The notes beneath the pieces are model-generated. The model was not told where the DNA came from and did no database searches. It saw only the letters and a program-made list of their open reading frames with translations. 64,000 nucleotides of DNA from NCBI GenBank assembly GCA_040269895.1, contig CP158568.1, positions 310,001 to 374,000 of the forward strand, in the 5' to 3' direction. The stretch is from Ancalomicrobiaceae bacterium S20. GTDB taxonomy: Bacteria > Pseudomonadota > Alphaproteobacteria > Rhizobiales > Ancalomicrobiaceae. Both the position numbers and the translations under genes were made by a program. Positions 8,555-17,490 of the stretch are shown piece by piece; position 1 is the stretch's first letter, and every line of letters starts with the position of its first letter.

Positions 8555-9547
8555 ATGCGGATCGAGACGGTCGAGATGCACACGGGCGGCGAGGCGGTGC
8601 GCATCGTCGTCGCGGGCTATCCGGAGATCGAGGGCGCGACCATCCTCGACAAGCGGCGGTTCGCCCGCGAGCGGCTCGACCGTTGGCGGCGGCTGATCAT
8701 GCACGAGCCGCGCGGGCACTACGACATGTACGGCGTGCTGCCGGTGGCGCCGGATCTGCCCGGCGCCGATTTCGGCGTGCTGTTCATCCACAACGAGGGC
8801 TATTCGACCATGTGCGGTCACGCGACCATCGCGGTCGCGCGCTGGGCCGTCGACGAGGGGCTGGTCGCCAAGGTCGAGCCGTTCACCACCGTCTCGATCC
8901 AGGCGCCGTGCGGGCTCGTCACGGCCCACGTCGAGATCGTCGAGGGCCGCGCCGGGGCGGTGTCGTTCGAGAGCGTGCCGGCCTTCGCGCCGACGCTCGA
9001 CGCCGAGGTCGAGATCGAGGGCCATGGCCGCGTCACCCTCGACATCGGCTATGGCGGTGCCTTCTACGCGATCCTGCCGGCGGACCGGCTCGGGCTCGAT
9101 CTCGACCGGCCGGCGCGGCATCTGGTCGATGCGGCCGACCGGGTCAGCGCGGCGGTGCGTGCGGCGCTGACGGTCGAGTATCCGGGCGAGCCGGACCTGT
9201 CGTTCCTCTATGGCACGATCCTGACCGATGGCGGCAATGGCCGGGTGCGGCCGACGCGCAACGTCTGCATCTTCGCCGATCGCGAGGTCGACCGTTCGCC
9301 GACCGGCTCGGGCGTCACGGCGCGGCTGGCGCTCATGCGGGCTCGCGGCGAGATCGAGGTCGGCGAGACGCGCCGGTTCCGCTCGATCACCGGCTCGGAC
9401 TTCGCCGGCTGCGTGGCGCGCGACACGGTGCTCGCCGGCCGGCCGGCGATCGTGGCGCGCGTCTCCGGCAAGGCGCACTACAGCGGCACGGCGCATTTCA
9501 CGATCGAGGAGGACGATCCGTTCCCGGACGGCTTTCTGGTGCGCTGA
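8555..9547 (+). CDS. Trans-3-hydroxy-L-proline dehydratase (proline racemase family)
   Basis: A 330-residue proline racemase-family enzyme with the first catalytic cysteine kept (Cys87 in STMCGHAT) and the second replaced by threonine (Thr250 in DRSPTGSGV). The Cys/Thr pair is diagnostic of trans-3-hydroxy-L-proline dehydratases, which make 1-pyrroline-2-carboxylate instead of racemising. The start is set at ATG 8555, where the conserved MRIETVEMHTGGEAVR begins; a GTG at 8525 is possible. It sits after fliJ, about 6.4 kb from the Cys/Cys epimerase. No pyrroline-2-carboxylate reductase is seen nearby. Confidence 0.85.
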   Translation: MRIETVEMHTGGEAVRIVVAGYPEIEGATILDKRRFARERLDRWRRLIMHEPRGHYDMYGVLPVAPDLPGADFGVLFIHNEGYSTMCGHATIAVARWAVDEGLVAKVEPFTTVSIQAPCGLVTAHVEIVEGRAGAVSFESVPAFAPTLDAEVEIEGHGRVTLDIGYGGAFYAILPADRLGLDLDRPARHLVDAADRVSAAVRAALTVEYPGEPDLSFLYGTILTDGGNGRVRPTRNVCIFADREVDRSPTGSGVTARLALMRARGEIEVGETRRFRSITGSDFAGCVARDTVLAGRPAIVARVSGKAHYSGTAHFTIEEDDPFPDGFLVR

Positions 9548-9580
9548 GAAGCCCGCTGACGGCGTTTCGCGCGTCGGGCC

Positions 9581-10207
9581 TTACTCGATCAGCGGAATGT
9601 GCGGACCGGCCTCGCGCGGCAGGTAGCCGAGCAGGCGCGGATCGTCGGCCACTTCGAGACCGAACTTGTAGGGCACGAAGCCCGAGCGCCGATAGAATGC
9701 GAGGGCGGCCGGGTGGTCGAACGAGCAGGTGTGGACCCAGAAGCGCGCCGGCTCGCGCGCCCAGGCGCGTTCGATCGCCCGGTTGATCAGCCACCGGCCG
9801 GCGCCGCCGCCGATCGCCTCGCGCACGAGGCCGAACAGCGCCAGTTCGACGTCGCCGCTCGTCTCCAGCTCGCGCCAGTCGAGTTCGACGAGGCCGATGT
9901 CGCGGCCGTCGCGGGTCAGGGCCAGGATCTCGATGCCCGGATCGTCCATGTAGGCGGCGAGCTCGACGTCGGTGAAGTAGCGACGCGAGAACCACAGCCA
10001 CTCCTCGCCGACGGCGATGAACAGGTCGCGATAGCGCGCCGCCTCGTCGCCGCGCAGGCGCGCGAGGGCGAAACCGTCGGTCGGCGGTTCGGGCCGGAGC
10101 TCCGGGCGCGCGCGCTGTTCGAGATAGGTGACATTGGTCGCGATCTTGCCCTCCGGCACGTCGGTGTAGCCGGAGAGCTTGACCGCGAACGTCGCTTCCG
10201 TGGCCAT
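9581..10207 (-). CDS. GNAT-family N-acetyltransferase
   Basis: A 208-residue protein with a GNAT fold. The acetyl-CoA binding region is around residues 130-150 (FGLVREAIGGGAGRWLINRAIERAW), and the usual late segment FDHPAALAFYRRSGFVPY is present. The substrate is unknown. Its stop is 33 bp from the dehydratase stop (convergent), and on the minus strand it starts 1 bp after the MipA-like reading frame ends, so those two are probably co-transcribed. ATG 10207 is the first clear start. Confidence 0.82.
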   Translation of the reverse strand: MATEATFAVKLSGYTDVPEGKIATNVTYLEQRARPELRPEPPTDGFALARLRGDEAARYRDLFIAVGEEWLWFSRRYFTDVELAAYMDDPGIEILALTRDGRDIGLVELDWRELETSGDVELALFGLVREAIGGGAGRWLINRAIERAWAREPARFWVHTCSFDHPAALAFYRRSGFVPYKFGLEVADDPRLLGYLPREAGPHIPLIE

Positions 10208-10208
10208 G

Positions 10209-11005
10209 TCAGTGCCAGCCGATGCCGAAGCGATAGGCGACGCCGAGGCCGACGGTGAACTGGTTCACGTCGCCGGCGCGCTTGACGATCGGGCTCGAGG
10301 TGGCGTCGCCGACCAGCCGCTCGTAGCCGGCGTCGGCGCGGACCAGCCAGTTCTTGTCGAAGGCATAGGTCGCCTGCGCGGTCACGCCGGCGGCGCGGAT
10401 GCCGCCGGAGGGATTGTAGGCCGCGAACTTGCCGCCCGAGGCGACGCTCTCCGCTCCGGTCACGCCGAAATAGGTGCGCATGTATTCCGACGAGGCGAAG
10501 GAGAGCTTCGGGCCGAGCGCGATGCGCCAGGCCGGCGCCGGGCGGAAGATGCCCTCGGCACCGACATCGTAGAGCTGGCCGGTGTGGCCGCCAAAGCCCT
10601 GCCGGAACTCGACATAGGCGCGCCAGTAGGTGTCAGTGTAGTCGATCTGCGCGCCGACCTCGTAGGCCGACTTCACCCGGTTGAGGCCGGCGAGGTCGCC
10701 GGTGCCCTTGCGCTCGTCGAGGAAGCGGAAGGTCGGGCGGAAGCCGAAGCCGGTGTCGCTGGTCTCCTGACCCGTGAACGGCGAGCGCAGGAATTTCAAG
10801 CCGACGATCGGCCAGGGCGAAGCGACATAGCGATTGGCACCGTCATAGGCCGGCTGCAGCTTGGCGCCGAGGCCGAGCGTGACGATCGCGTCGATGCCGG
10901 GCCCGGCCAGCGGATCCGCGGCGCGGCGCCGACATCGGCCGCCTGAGCGGGCGCGAGCGCGGTTCCTGCGAGGAGGGCGAAGGCGAGGGCGGAGCGGCGG
11001 AGCAT
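10209..11005 (-). pseudogene. MipA/OmpV-family outer-membrane protein, frameshifted
   Basis: Two frames together make one outer-membrane beta-barrel of about 265 residues. The first, from ATG 11005, encodes a clean signal peptide (FALLAGTALAPAQA, cut before ADVGAA). The second continues as DPLAGPGIDAIVTLGLGAKL and runs through GFGFRPTFRFLDERKG to the C-terminal YRFGIGWH. The join needs one extra base near 10916-10930, within GC-rich sequence. MipA/OmpV proteins act as scaffolds or outer-membrane porin-like barrels. The remainder is intact and well formed, so sequencing error is at least as likely as real decay. In-frame length would be normal for the family. Confidence 0.7.
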
Positions 11006-11157
11006 CGCGAATCCCGGGTTTGCGGTCAGGTGATCATCATACGCACCGCCATGGTTACAGGATCATGAGCGCCCTGCCGAGCCGTGCCGGCGGGGCAGGG
11101 GTCATGTGGCGGGCGCGTGTGGCGGATGGGGCACGGGGGGGCTGGCGCGGCCCGTTT

Positions 11158-11176
11158 GATCGGGATGAGCCCGATC
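11158..11176. terminator. Hairpin downstream of the low-GC unknown gene
   Basis: GATCGGG and CCCGATC form a 7-bp stem with a 5-nt loop. It lies just past the stop of the minus-strand gene ending at 11207. There is no strong T-run, so termination is uncertain. Confidence 0.35.
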
Positions 11177-11206
11177 GAGATTGGATAACAGGGATCCAAT
11201 GCCGGT

Positions 11207-12519
11207 TCAGGTTCGAATGATATGCTCGATATTCATTCCATGTGTGGGAAACCATCTGCCGGTCGGGAATCCCCAGATGCCGGCGACCGGTTGTTTGCGC
11301 AGTTCCAACTTCTTGATCGGTCGAAGACGCTCGTCTTGAGAGTCGTCGTCCGAGATCCCGGTCCAAGCCGTGGCGGCATCGAGCAGGAGTTGCTGAACTT
11401 CGCGGATCCGCGGCATTCGGAATAAACGATAGGGTTCATCAGGATCTGGAAGGAACATGCGGTCCTTTATAAATCTGTAAGAGGTGTTGAATCCAGGGAC
11501 ATACTTGGCGTCCTCTCGATAAAACGAGTAGAACCAGTATTTTTTTGGTTGTTGATTCGAAATATAGAATCAAGGCTTTTGTCGATATGTTGTGCGACCA
11601 GCTCTGTTGAAGAAAAGAAGCCTCCCATGGATGTAGCACCTGCGAAGTCGTATAAAACAACGTTGCGACCATGACCGTTCTTAAACTGCAAATGGTCGAG
11701 AAAGGCGAAGAACCGGAAATCGGTCTCGGAACGGCAGTGGGGAATATCCTCGATCGACCAAGCTTCCGGCCTGGCCTCCCGCGGACGCCACCATGGTTCG
11801 GGCAAGAGCACGCCATGATCGCGCAGATATTGGAACGCGGCGGCTTCGTCGGGCCAGTTTTCCAATTTCAGGCTCGCGAGCTTGTCGGCGCGTGGGACGT
11901 TGAATTGCAGCGCCGGCGGCGGCGGCGCGTTCGGGGCGGGCAGATCCCAATGTTCGCGCGGCAGCAGATAGAAGTCCGCTGCGCGCTCCTCCGGCGTGGC
12001 GCGCGTGTCGCACTCGTGGATCGATCGGCCATCGGGAACCCAGCGCGCATTGCGCCATGCGCCGACCAGAACGACCTTTCGTGACTGGTCGGTATTGGGT
12101 CGGCTGAGATCAGGTCCGCCGCTGTCGTCTTCGGTGTGGGGCCAGCGCTCCGGCCAGAACAGCAGCGCCTGCGGGGCCGCCTCGCACAGCCTCTGCCACA
12201 GGCCGAAGGGAAGGGTCGTGGCGTTCGTATCCATCGCCTCGATCGTCAGCGAAAAGTCGACCGTGTAGATGTGGGTCGAGTACGTTACGGCGTAGCTCGG
12301 ATCTTGATCTTTTTCGGGATATTCTCGCTCCAGATCATACGAAACAAAAATGGGCGCTTCCGTCTTTCCTGATACGTAAACCAAACGATGAATCTGACTG
12401 ACGGCTCGGCTTTTATGCCATTCCAGCCGGTCCCTATAGTGGATTTTCTCTTCTGTTATTACGTTGATGAGGCAATTCGCCTCGCGATCGTAGCTCCAGC
12501 AGCCGCAGATGTGTTGCAT
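11207..12519 (-). pseudogene. Unknown protein of low-GC origin, frameshifted at an A7 run
   Basis: I do not recognise this protein. From ATG 12519 (MQHICGCWSYD) the frame runs to an out-of-place stop at 11467. Adding one base to the seven-A run (Ts at 11540-11546 on the plus strand) changes the tail to QKKYWFYSFYREDAKYV and lets the frame continue through FLPDPDEPYRLFRMPRI to 11207, giving about 437 residues. The protein is soluble, rich in Trp, Pro and acidic residues, has no signal peptide, and has a proline-rich stretch (LPAPNAPPPPALQF). Its GC content and codon use are visibly lower than its neighbours', suggesting horizontal acquisition. It stands alone between mipA-like and flhA. AAGG precedes the ATG. 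Confidence 0.6.
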
Positions 12520-12737
12520 TCGAGCCTTGCTCTGCTTTTGTCCGGCGCTTTTGCACGCGCTGCGCGATGATGGAAGGATCGAAGTAGAGACGCCGTGGAC
12601 CAATCGGCTCGACAAACAACTTACAGCCCCGATCGCGGTGCTCCGACCGTGGCCGACGTCGCTCCCGATCGCAACCCCTGGAAAGAAAGGGGGCTCCTGT
12701 CCGGCTCGGAAGGCTTCGCGATCTTCCCGATCCCCCC

Positions 12738-14888
12738 TCAAATCGACCCCACCGTTTTCAACCTGACCCGCGGGTGCACCTCGGCTTGGCTCATGATCAC
12801 CGTGTGCGGCCGGAAGCGTTCGACGATGGCGCGGACGTGGGTGCGGATGCCGGGGCTGGTCAGGAGCACCGGGATCTCGCCGATGCGCGCGGCATCTTCG
12901 AAGCCGTCGCGGACGCCGTTGACGAATTCGCCGAGTTTCGACGGCGCCATGGCGAGGCTCTTGGTCTCGCCCTCGCCGACGAGGGCTTCGGCGAAGGCAA
13001 CCTCCCAGGCCGGCGACAGCGAGATGATCGGCAGGTAGCCGCCGGGGGCGAGGTTGGCGGCCGAGATCTGGCGGGCGAGGCGCGAGCGCACGTGCTCGGT
13101 GATCGACTGCACCGAGCGGGTGAAGGCGACCGCCTCGGCGACGCCCTCGAGGATCGTGCCGAGATCGCGGATCGAGATCCGCTCGATCAGCAGCGCCTGC
13201 AGCACGCGCTGGATGCCCGACATGTTGAGCTGTGACGGCACGATGTCCTCGACCAGCTTGTGCTGCTCCTTCGGCAGTTCGCCGAGCAGCTTCACGACGT
13301 CGGCGTAGGAGAGCAGGTCGCCGACGTTGGCCTTCAGCACCTCGGTCAGGTGGGTCGACAGCACGGTCGCCGGGTCGACCACGGTCAGGCCACGGATCGC
13401 CGCTTCTTCCTTGAGCGAGGCGTCGATCCAGGTCGCCGGCAGGCCGAAGGTCGGTTCGGTCGTGTGCGTGCCGGGCAGGTCGATCTGCCGGCCCTCGGGG
13501 TCCATGACCATGAACTGGTTGGCGAAGATCGTGCCGCGCCCGGCTTCGACCTCCTTGACCTTGATGACGTATTCGTTCGGCTGCAGCTGGACGTTGTCGA
13601 GCAGCCGGCACGGCGGCATCACGAAGCCCATGTCGGTGGCGAGCTGGCGGCGCAGCGCCTTGATCTGCTCGGTCAGGCGATCCGAGCCGTCGGCGCCGTT
13701 GATCAGCGACAGGAGCGAATAGCCGAGCTCGACCCTGAGATCGTCCATCTTCAGGGTCTCGGCCATGGTCTCTTCCTTCGGCGTCGCCGCCTTGGCGACC
13801 TCGACGGCCTTCTCGGCCTCGACCTGCGCGACCGCCTGCTTCTGCTGCTTGTCGGCGGTCAGCGCCAGCGCGGCGGCACCGGCGGAGAGCGCCAGGAACG
13901 GGATCGTCGGCATGCCCGGCAGGAGCGACAGGACGGCCATGACGAAGGACGACATGCCGAGCGCCTTCGGATAGCCGGAGAGCTGCTTGATCAGCGCCTT
14001 GTCGGCGGCGCCGGTGACGCCGGCCTTCGACACCAGCAGGCCGGCGGCGGTCGAGACGATCAGCGCCGGGATCTGGGTGACGAGGCCGTCGCCGACCGTC
14101 AGCAGCGTGTAGGAATGGCCGGCCTCGGCGAAGGTGATGCCCTGCTGCACCACGCCGATGACGATGCCGCCGACGACGTTGATGAAGGTGATCAGCAGGC
14201 CCGCGATCGCGTCGCCGCGCACGAATTTCGAGGCGCCGTCCATGGCGCCGTAGAAGGCGCTCTCGTCCTCCAGATCCTTGCGGCGCTGGCGGGCGACCTT
14301 CTCGTCGATCAGGCCGGCGGAGAGATCGGCGTCGATCGCCATCTGCTTGCCGGGCATGGCGTCGAGGGAGAAGCGTGCCGCGACTTCGGCGATACGGCCG
14401 GAACCCTTGGTGATGACGACGAAGTTCACGATCACCAGGATCGCGAACACGATGATGCCGATGACGAAGTTGCCGCCCATCACGAAGTTGCCGAAGGCTT
14501 CGATGACGTGGCCGGCGGCCTTGGTGCCCTCGTGGCCGTGGCTGAGGATCAGGCGCGTGGAAGCGAGGTTCAGCGACAGCCGCAGCATGGTCGAAATGAG
14601 CAGCAGCGTCGGGAAGGCCGAGAACTCGAGCGGGTGCTGGATGAACAGCGACGTCATCAGGATCAGCACGCTGATCGTGATCGAGATCGCCAGCGAGACG
14701 TCGAGCATCCAGGCCGGCAGAGGCACCACCAGCACGACCAGGATGGCCATGACGCCGGTGGCGAGCGCGAGGTCGCCGCGGCGGGCAGTGGCGATCAGAT
14801 CCTGCAGGCTCGGGATGCCGAACGGCAACGTGAAGGAGCGGGACGGCGTTCCGCCGGCTGTGCTGGTTTCGGCCGTGGTGTCTGACAT
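12738..14888 (-). CDS. flhA: Flagellar type III export gate protein FlhA
   Basis: A 716-residue inner-membrane protein that forms the nonameric export ring. About eight hydrophobic segments fill the first 330 residues, including VMAILVVLVVPLPAW and the conserved SLNLASTRLILSHGHEG loop; a large cytoplasmic domain follows. The conserved FHIPEP cytoplasmic signature appears as AARFSLDAMPGKQMAIDADL. ATG 14888 (MSDTTAE) is used; a GTG at 14939 adds 17 unconserved residues. It is a single-gene unit on the minus strand. A perfect CtrA box lies 77 bp upstream, agreeing with CtrA control of flhA in Caulobacter. Confidence 0.96.
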   Translation of the reverse strand: MSDTTAETSTAGGTPSRSFTLPFGIPSLQDLIATARRGDLALATGVMAILVVLVVPLPAWMLDVSLAISITISVLILMTSLFIQHPLEFSAFPTLLLISTMLRLSLNLASTRLILSHGHEGTKAAGHVIEAFGNFVMGGNFVIGIIVFAILVIVNFVVITKGSGRIAEVAARFSLDAMPGKQMAIDADLSAGLIDEKVARQRRKDLEDESAFYGAMDGASKFVRGDAIAGLLITFINVVGGIVIGVVQQGITFAEAGHSYTLLTVGDGLVTQIPALIVSTAAGLLVSKAGVTGAADKALIKQLSGYPKALGMSSFVMAVLSLLPGMPTIPFLALSAGAAALALTADKQQKQAVAQVEAEKAVEVAKAATPKEETMAETLKMDDLRVELGYSLLSLINGADGSDRLTEQIKALRRQLATDMGFVMPPCRLLDNVQLQPNEYVIKVKEVEAGRGTIFANQFMVMDPEGRQIDLPGTHTTEPTFGLPATWIDASLKEEAAIRGLTVVDPATVLSTHLTEVLKANVGDLLSYADVVKLLGELPKEQHKLVEDIVPSQLNMSGIQRVLQALLIERISIRDLGTILEGVAEAVAFTRSVQSITEHVRSRLARQISAANLAPGGYLPIISLSPAWEVAFAEALVGEGETKSLAMAPSKLGEFVNGVRDGFEDAARIGEIPVLLTSPGIRTHVRAIVERFRPHTVIMSQAEVHPRVRLKTVGSI

Positions 14889-14964
14889 GAAAGGCGCTCG
14901 CGGCTCGGGGCGGAATCGGTCGGACGAGGATCCCGCCACTGGGCAATTTTTGCCGGGCGCGTGG

Positions 14965-14979
14965 TTAACAGGTGGTTAA
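14965..14979. promoter_or_regulatory. Perfect CtrA box upstream of flhA (TTAA-N7-TTAA)
   Basis: Both TTAA half-sites (14965-14968 and 14976-14979) are exact and 7 bp apart, matching the CtrA consensus fully. On the minus strand it reads TTAACCACCTGTTAACC, with an extra CC after each half. It is 77 bp upstream of the flhA start. Confidence 0.75.
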
Positions 14980-14985
14980 TTTCGG

Positions 14986-15012
14986 GGCCTCGGCGGTCGA
15001 GCCGCCGAGGCC
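14986..15012. terminator. Strong hairpin after the lipase gene
   Basis: An 11-bp perfect stem (GGCCTCGGCGG / CCGCCGAGGCC) with a 5-nt loop, just downstream of the minus-strand lipase stop and before the flhA promoter. The T-run is weak (AAATT), but the stem is strong enough to insulate flhA. Confidence 0.6.
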
Positions 15013-15031
15013 TTTCGCCGGATGGTTCCGG

Positions 15032-16129
15032 TCAGTGGCCGACCGGCAGCATCCTGCCGAGAAAGTTGAAGATTTTCGCGGTCATGTCGTCGTGAAGCGC
15101 GGCGCGGTCGCGGCCGCCGGGCACGTCGGTGCAGATCGGTTCGTCACCGGCCTCGGCGAGGAGCCGTGCCGCGTCCGGCTTGCAGATGCCGAGGAAGCTG
15201 AAATGCACGGCATCGGGCACACGATCGAGCCGGGCGTTCGGCATCAGATCGACGATCGCGCGGCCCTCGATGATGCCGGGCGTGGTCGACGGCGTGCCGA
15301 GGTTCAGCACGCCGACCGGCACGGTGACGCTCGCGAGGCTCTTGTCGTCGTAGCTCGGCGTGAAGGCCGGATCGACCGCGATCACGGCACGGATGCGCGT
15401 GTCGCGATGGTTTTCGTCGAAGCGCGGATCGAGCGCGGCGAAGTCGACGCCGCCGCGCCGCAGCCATGCGCAACCCATCATCGTCCGGTTGCGATTGCAA
15501 TATTCGGCGAACGCGAAGCGGCGTTGCTCAGCGCCCGCGAGCGCCAGCACGTCGTAGCCGCCGAGCGAGAACCCGAGCGCGCCGACGGCCTTCGGATCGA
15601 TGGAGGGGGCGAGATCCGGGGCGGCCAGCAAATGATCCAGCGTGGCGGAGATGTCCTTCGGGCGGTGCCAGAGTTCCATCGTGAGCTTCTCGTTGGAATC
15701 GCCCGAGGTGGTGCCCGGATGGTTCATCGCCACCACCATGTAGCCGCGCGCGGCGAGCCGCGTCGTCAGCCAGGAGAGGCCGGCGCCATTGCCGCCCGAC
15801 CCGTGCGAGATCAGCAACAGAGGGTGCCGCCCCGGCGCCACCGGCGCGTCGCGCCGGACGTGCGTGCCGACGATGACGGGATTGTCGCCGATCAGGACCT
15901 CTTCGCCGCCGGGGCCGGCCGGGTACCAGACGAGCGTCGGCAGGACGCGGCCCGGTTCCTTGGTCGTGATCGTGAGCGAACGCATGCCGACGGACAGGGG
16001 TTCGGCAGCTGCGACGGGCGGCGTCGCGGCTGCCGCCAGACCGATCGAGAGCATCGCGCCAAGGACGCCCTTGCGGCCGAGACGGCAGGCGATCCCGAGG
16101 GCGCGGGTGGAAAACGGCGGACGGTTCAT
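15032..16129 (-). CDS. Secreted alpha/beta-hydrolase (dienelactone hydrolase/lipase-like)
   Basis: A 365-residue predicted periplasmic or secreted esterase. The N-terminus is a long signal peptide (RKGVLGAMLSIGLAAAA) ending near AAAEP. The nucleophile is Ser188 in GFSLGG, the oxyanion region is SHGSGGNG, and the acid/base end is His309 in DAVHFSF. It resembles platelet-activating-factor acetylhydrolase-like and chlorophyllase-like dienelactone hydrolases. Two cysteines near residues 211-220 could pair. ATG 16129 has a purine-rich GGAGATGAAGAG before it. It diverges from a membrane AraC regulator, which may control it. The substrate is unknown. Confidence 0.8.
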   Translation of the reverse strand: MNRPPFSTRALGIACRLGRKGVLGAMLSIGLAAAATPPVAAAEPLSVGMRSLTITTKEPGRVLPTLVWYPAGPGGEEVLIGDNPVIVGTHVRRDAPVAPGRHPLLLISHGSGGNGAGLSWLTTRLAARGYMVVAMNHPGTTSGDSNEKLTMELWHRPKDISATLDHLLAAPDLAPSIDPKAVGALGFSLGGYDVLALAGAEQRRFAFAEYCNRNRTMMGCAWLRRGGVDFAALDPRFDENHRDTRIRAVIAVDPAFTPSYDDKSLASVTVPVGVLNLGTPSTTPGIIEGRAIVDLMPNARLDRVPDAVHFSFLGICKPDAARLLAEAGDEPICTDVPGGRDRAALHDDMTAKIFNFLGRMLPVGH

Positions 16130-16379
16130 CTCTTCATCTCCAGACGGGGTTGACCGCGCGGCTGAGGTCGTGGTCGCTCTGGGCCGCGGTCGAGCCCGGT
16201 CATCGAAGCCCCGGCCGCGGTCGGATGGCGTCCTCGAACACGATCGAGGTCGTCCCCGAACGCGATTTCGGACCGGCTGCCTTTCGCGTCGGAGCCCCTG
16301 GCTCGAAAGGGCATTCGGGGCGAATGCGGCTCGCGCAGGCTCGGTCGATGAGGCCGGGGCGTGGCGAACAGGAGAGACG

Positions 16380-17471
16380 ATGCTCGCGATCCCCGTGCCT
16401 TTTGTCGTCGCCATCGTGCTGGCGATCCTGCTCGGCGTGATCGTCTCGCGGCGCGAAGGGCGGTCGATGCTGCCGCTCACCGTGTTTCTGGGTGCCGCAC
16501 TGATCCAGGCGACGCTGGTCGGTCTGCGCTGGAGCGTCGATTGGCAGGTCGCCCGGCTGATCCAACCGTTCGGCGCGGCGCTCGCGCCGCCATTGGCGTG
16601 GTGGGTGGTTGCGGATCTGTCGGGAGCCCGGCTCGGGAGTACGCGGCGGGCGCTCGCGGGAGCAGGCGTCGTCACGGTGCTGCTCGCGCTCTGGTGGCGC
16701 CAGCCGATCGACGCCGGTCTGATCGGCCTCTATCTCGCCGCGGGCGGGGCGATCCTGACGGTCGCGCTCGGCGGCGCCGATCGGTTCGGCGCGGCCCGGC
16801 TCGCCGATGTCGGGCGTGCGCGCTTCGCCTCGGCGGTTCTCGGCGTCCTGCTGATCGCGTCGGCGGGCGTCGATGCGCTGACCGGCATCGCGCTCTATCA
16901 GCATGGCCCGACCGTGGAGGCTCGGCGGCAGGCGGCGGCGATCATCTCGATCGGCAGCCTCGTCGTGCTGCTGACGGCGGCCGCGGCGACCATCGTCATC
17001 GCTTCGACGCGCACGGCCGATGTCGAAAAGGAGGCCGACGCGGGGATACCACCCGACCCTGAGCCGGAGGCGGCGGCAGGGGAGGCCGAGGACGCCGCCG
17101 TCGAAGCGGAGAGCCTGCGGGCGGTCGATCTCGTCGTGCTCGGCGAGGTCGATGCGGTGCTGCGCGGACGGGCGCTCTATCGCGATCCGGATCTGTCGCT
17201 CGACCGGCTGGCGCGGCGGGTCCATCGGCCGGCGCGGATGATCTCGGGGGCGATCAATCGCGTTCACGGCATGAACGTGTCGCAGTATGTCAACGGGCTC
17301 CGCGTCGAAGACGCCCTTCGCCTGCTTGCCGAGACCGACCGGCCGGTCACCGCGATCCTCCATGAGGTCGGGTTCCAGACCAAGTCGAATTTTCACCGCG
17401 AGTTCAGCCGCGTCGCCGGTTGCAGTCCGAGCGAATGGCGGGCAAGGGCGAGGGGGGACGCCGAGGCCTGA
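16380..17471 (+). CDS. Membrane-anchored AraC-family regulator
   Basis: A 363-residue protein with about six or seven hydrophobic segments in residues 1-215 (FVVAIVLAILLGVIVS; AGAGVVTVLLALWW; ASAVLGVLLIASAGV), an acidic linker (residues 220-245) and an AraC helix-turn-helix at the C-terminus (LDRLARRVHRPARMISGAI; VGFQTKSNFHREFSRVAG). Such proteins sense an envelope or membrane signal and bind DNA directly. ATG 16380 follows GGAGAG. It is divergent from the secreted hydrolase, a likely target. Confidence 0.82.
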   Translation: MLAIPVPFVVAIVLAILLGVIVSRREGRSMLPLTVFLGAALIQATLVGLRWSVDWQVARLIQPFGAALAPPLAWWVVADLSGARLGSTRRALAGAGVVTVLLALWWRQPIDAGLIGLYLAAGGAILTVALGGADRFGAARLADVGRARFASAVLGVLLIASAGVDALTGIALYQHGPTVEARRQAAAIISIGSLVVLLTAAAATIVIASTRTADVEKEADAGIPPDPEPEAAAGEAEDAAVEAESLRAVDLVVLGEVDAVLRGRALYRDPDLSLDRLARRVHRPARMISGAINRVHGMNVSQYVNGLRVEDALRLLAETDRPVTAILHEVGFQTKSNFHREFSRVAGCSPSEWRARARGDAEA

Positions 17472-17490
17472 AGGCCGAAGGGCGAGGCAT

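Noticed and set aside
11180-11202. A GGATAACAGGG stretch resembling the I-SceI homing site
   Set aside because: Only an 11-bp core is shared, and it is part of a TTGGAT-N7-ATCCAA repeat; no homing endonuclease gene is near.
13260-14885. Long plus-strand frame opposite flhA
   Set aside because: Antisense to flhA, His/Asp/Arg-rich composition, no motif; a GC artefact.
11467-14946. A minus-strand frame of over 1100 codons
   Set aside because: It joins an out-of-frame shadow of flhA with the low-GC unknown gene; the true starts are at 14888 and 12519.
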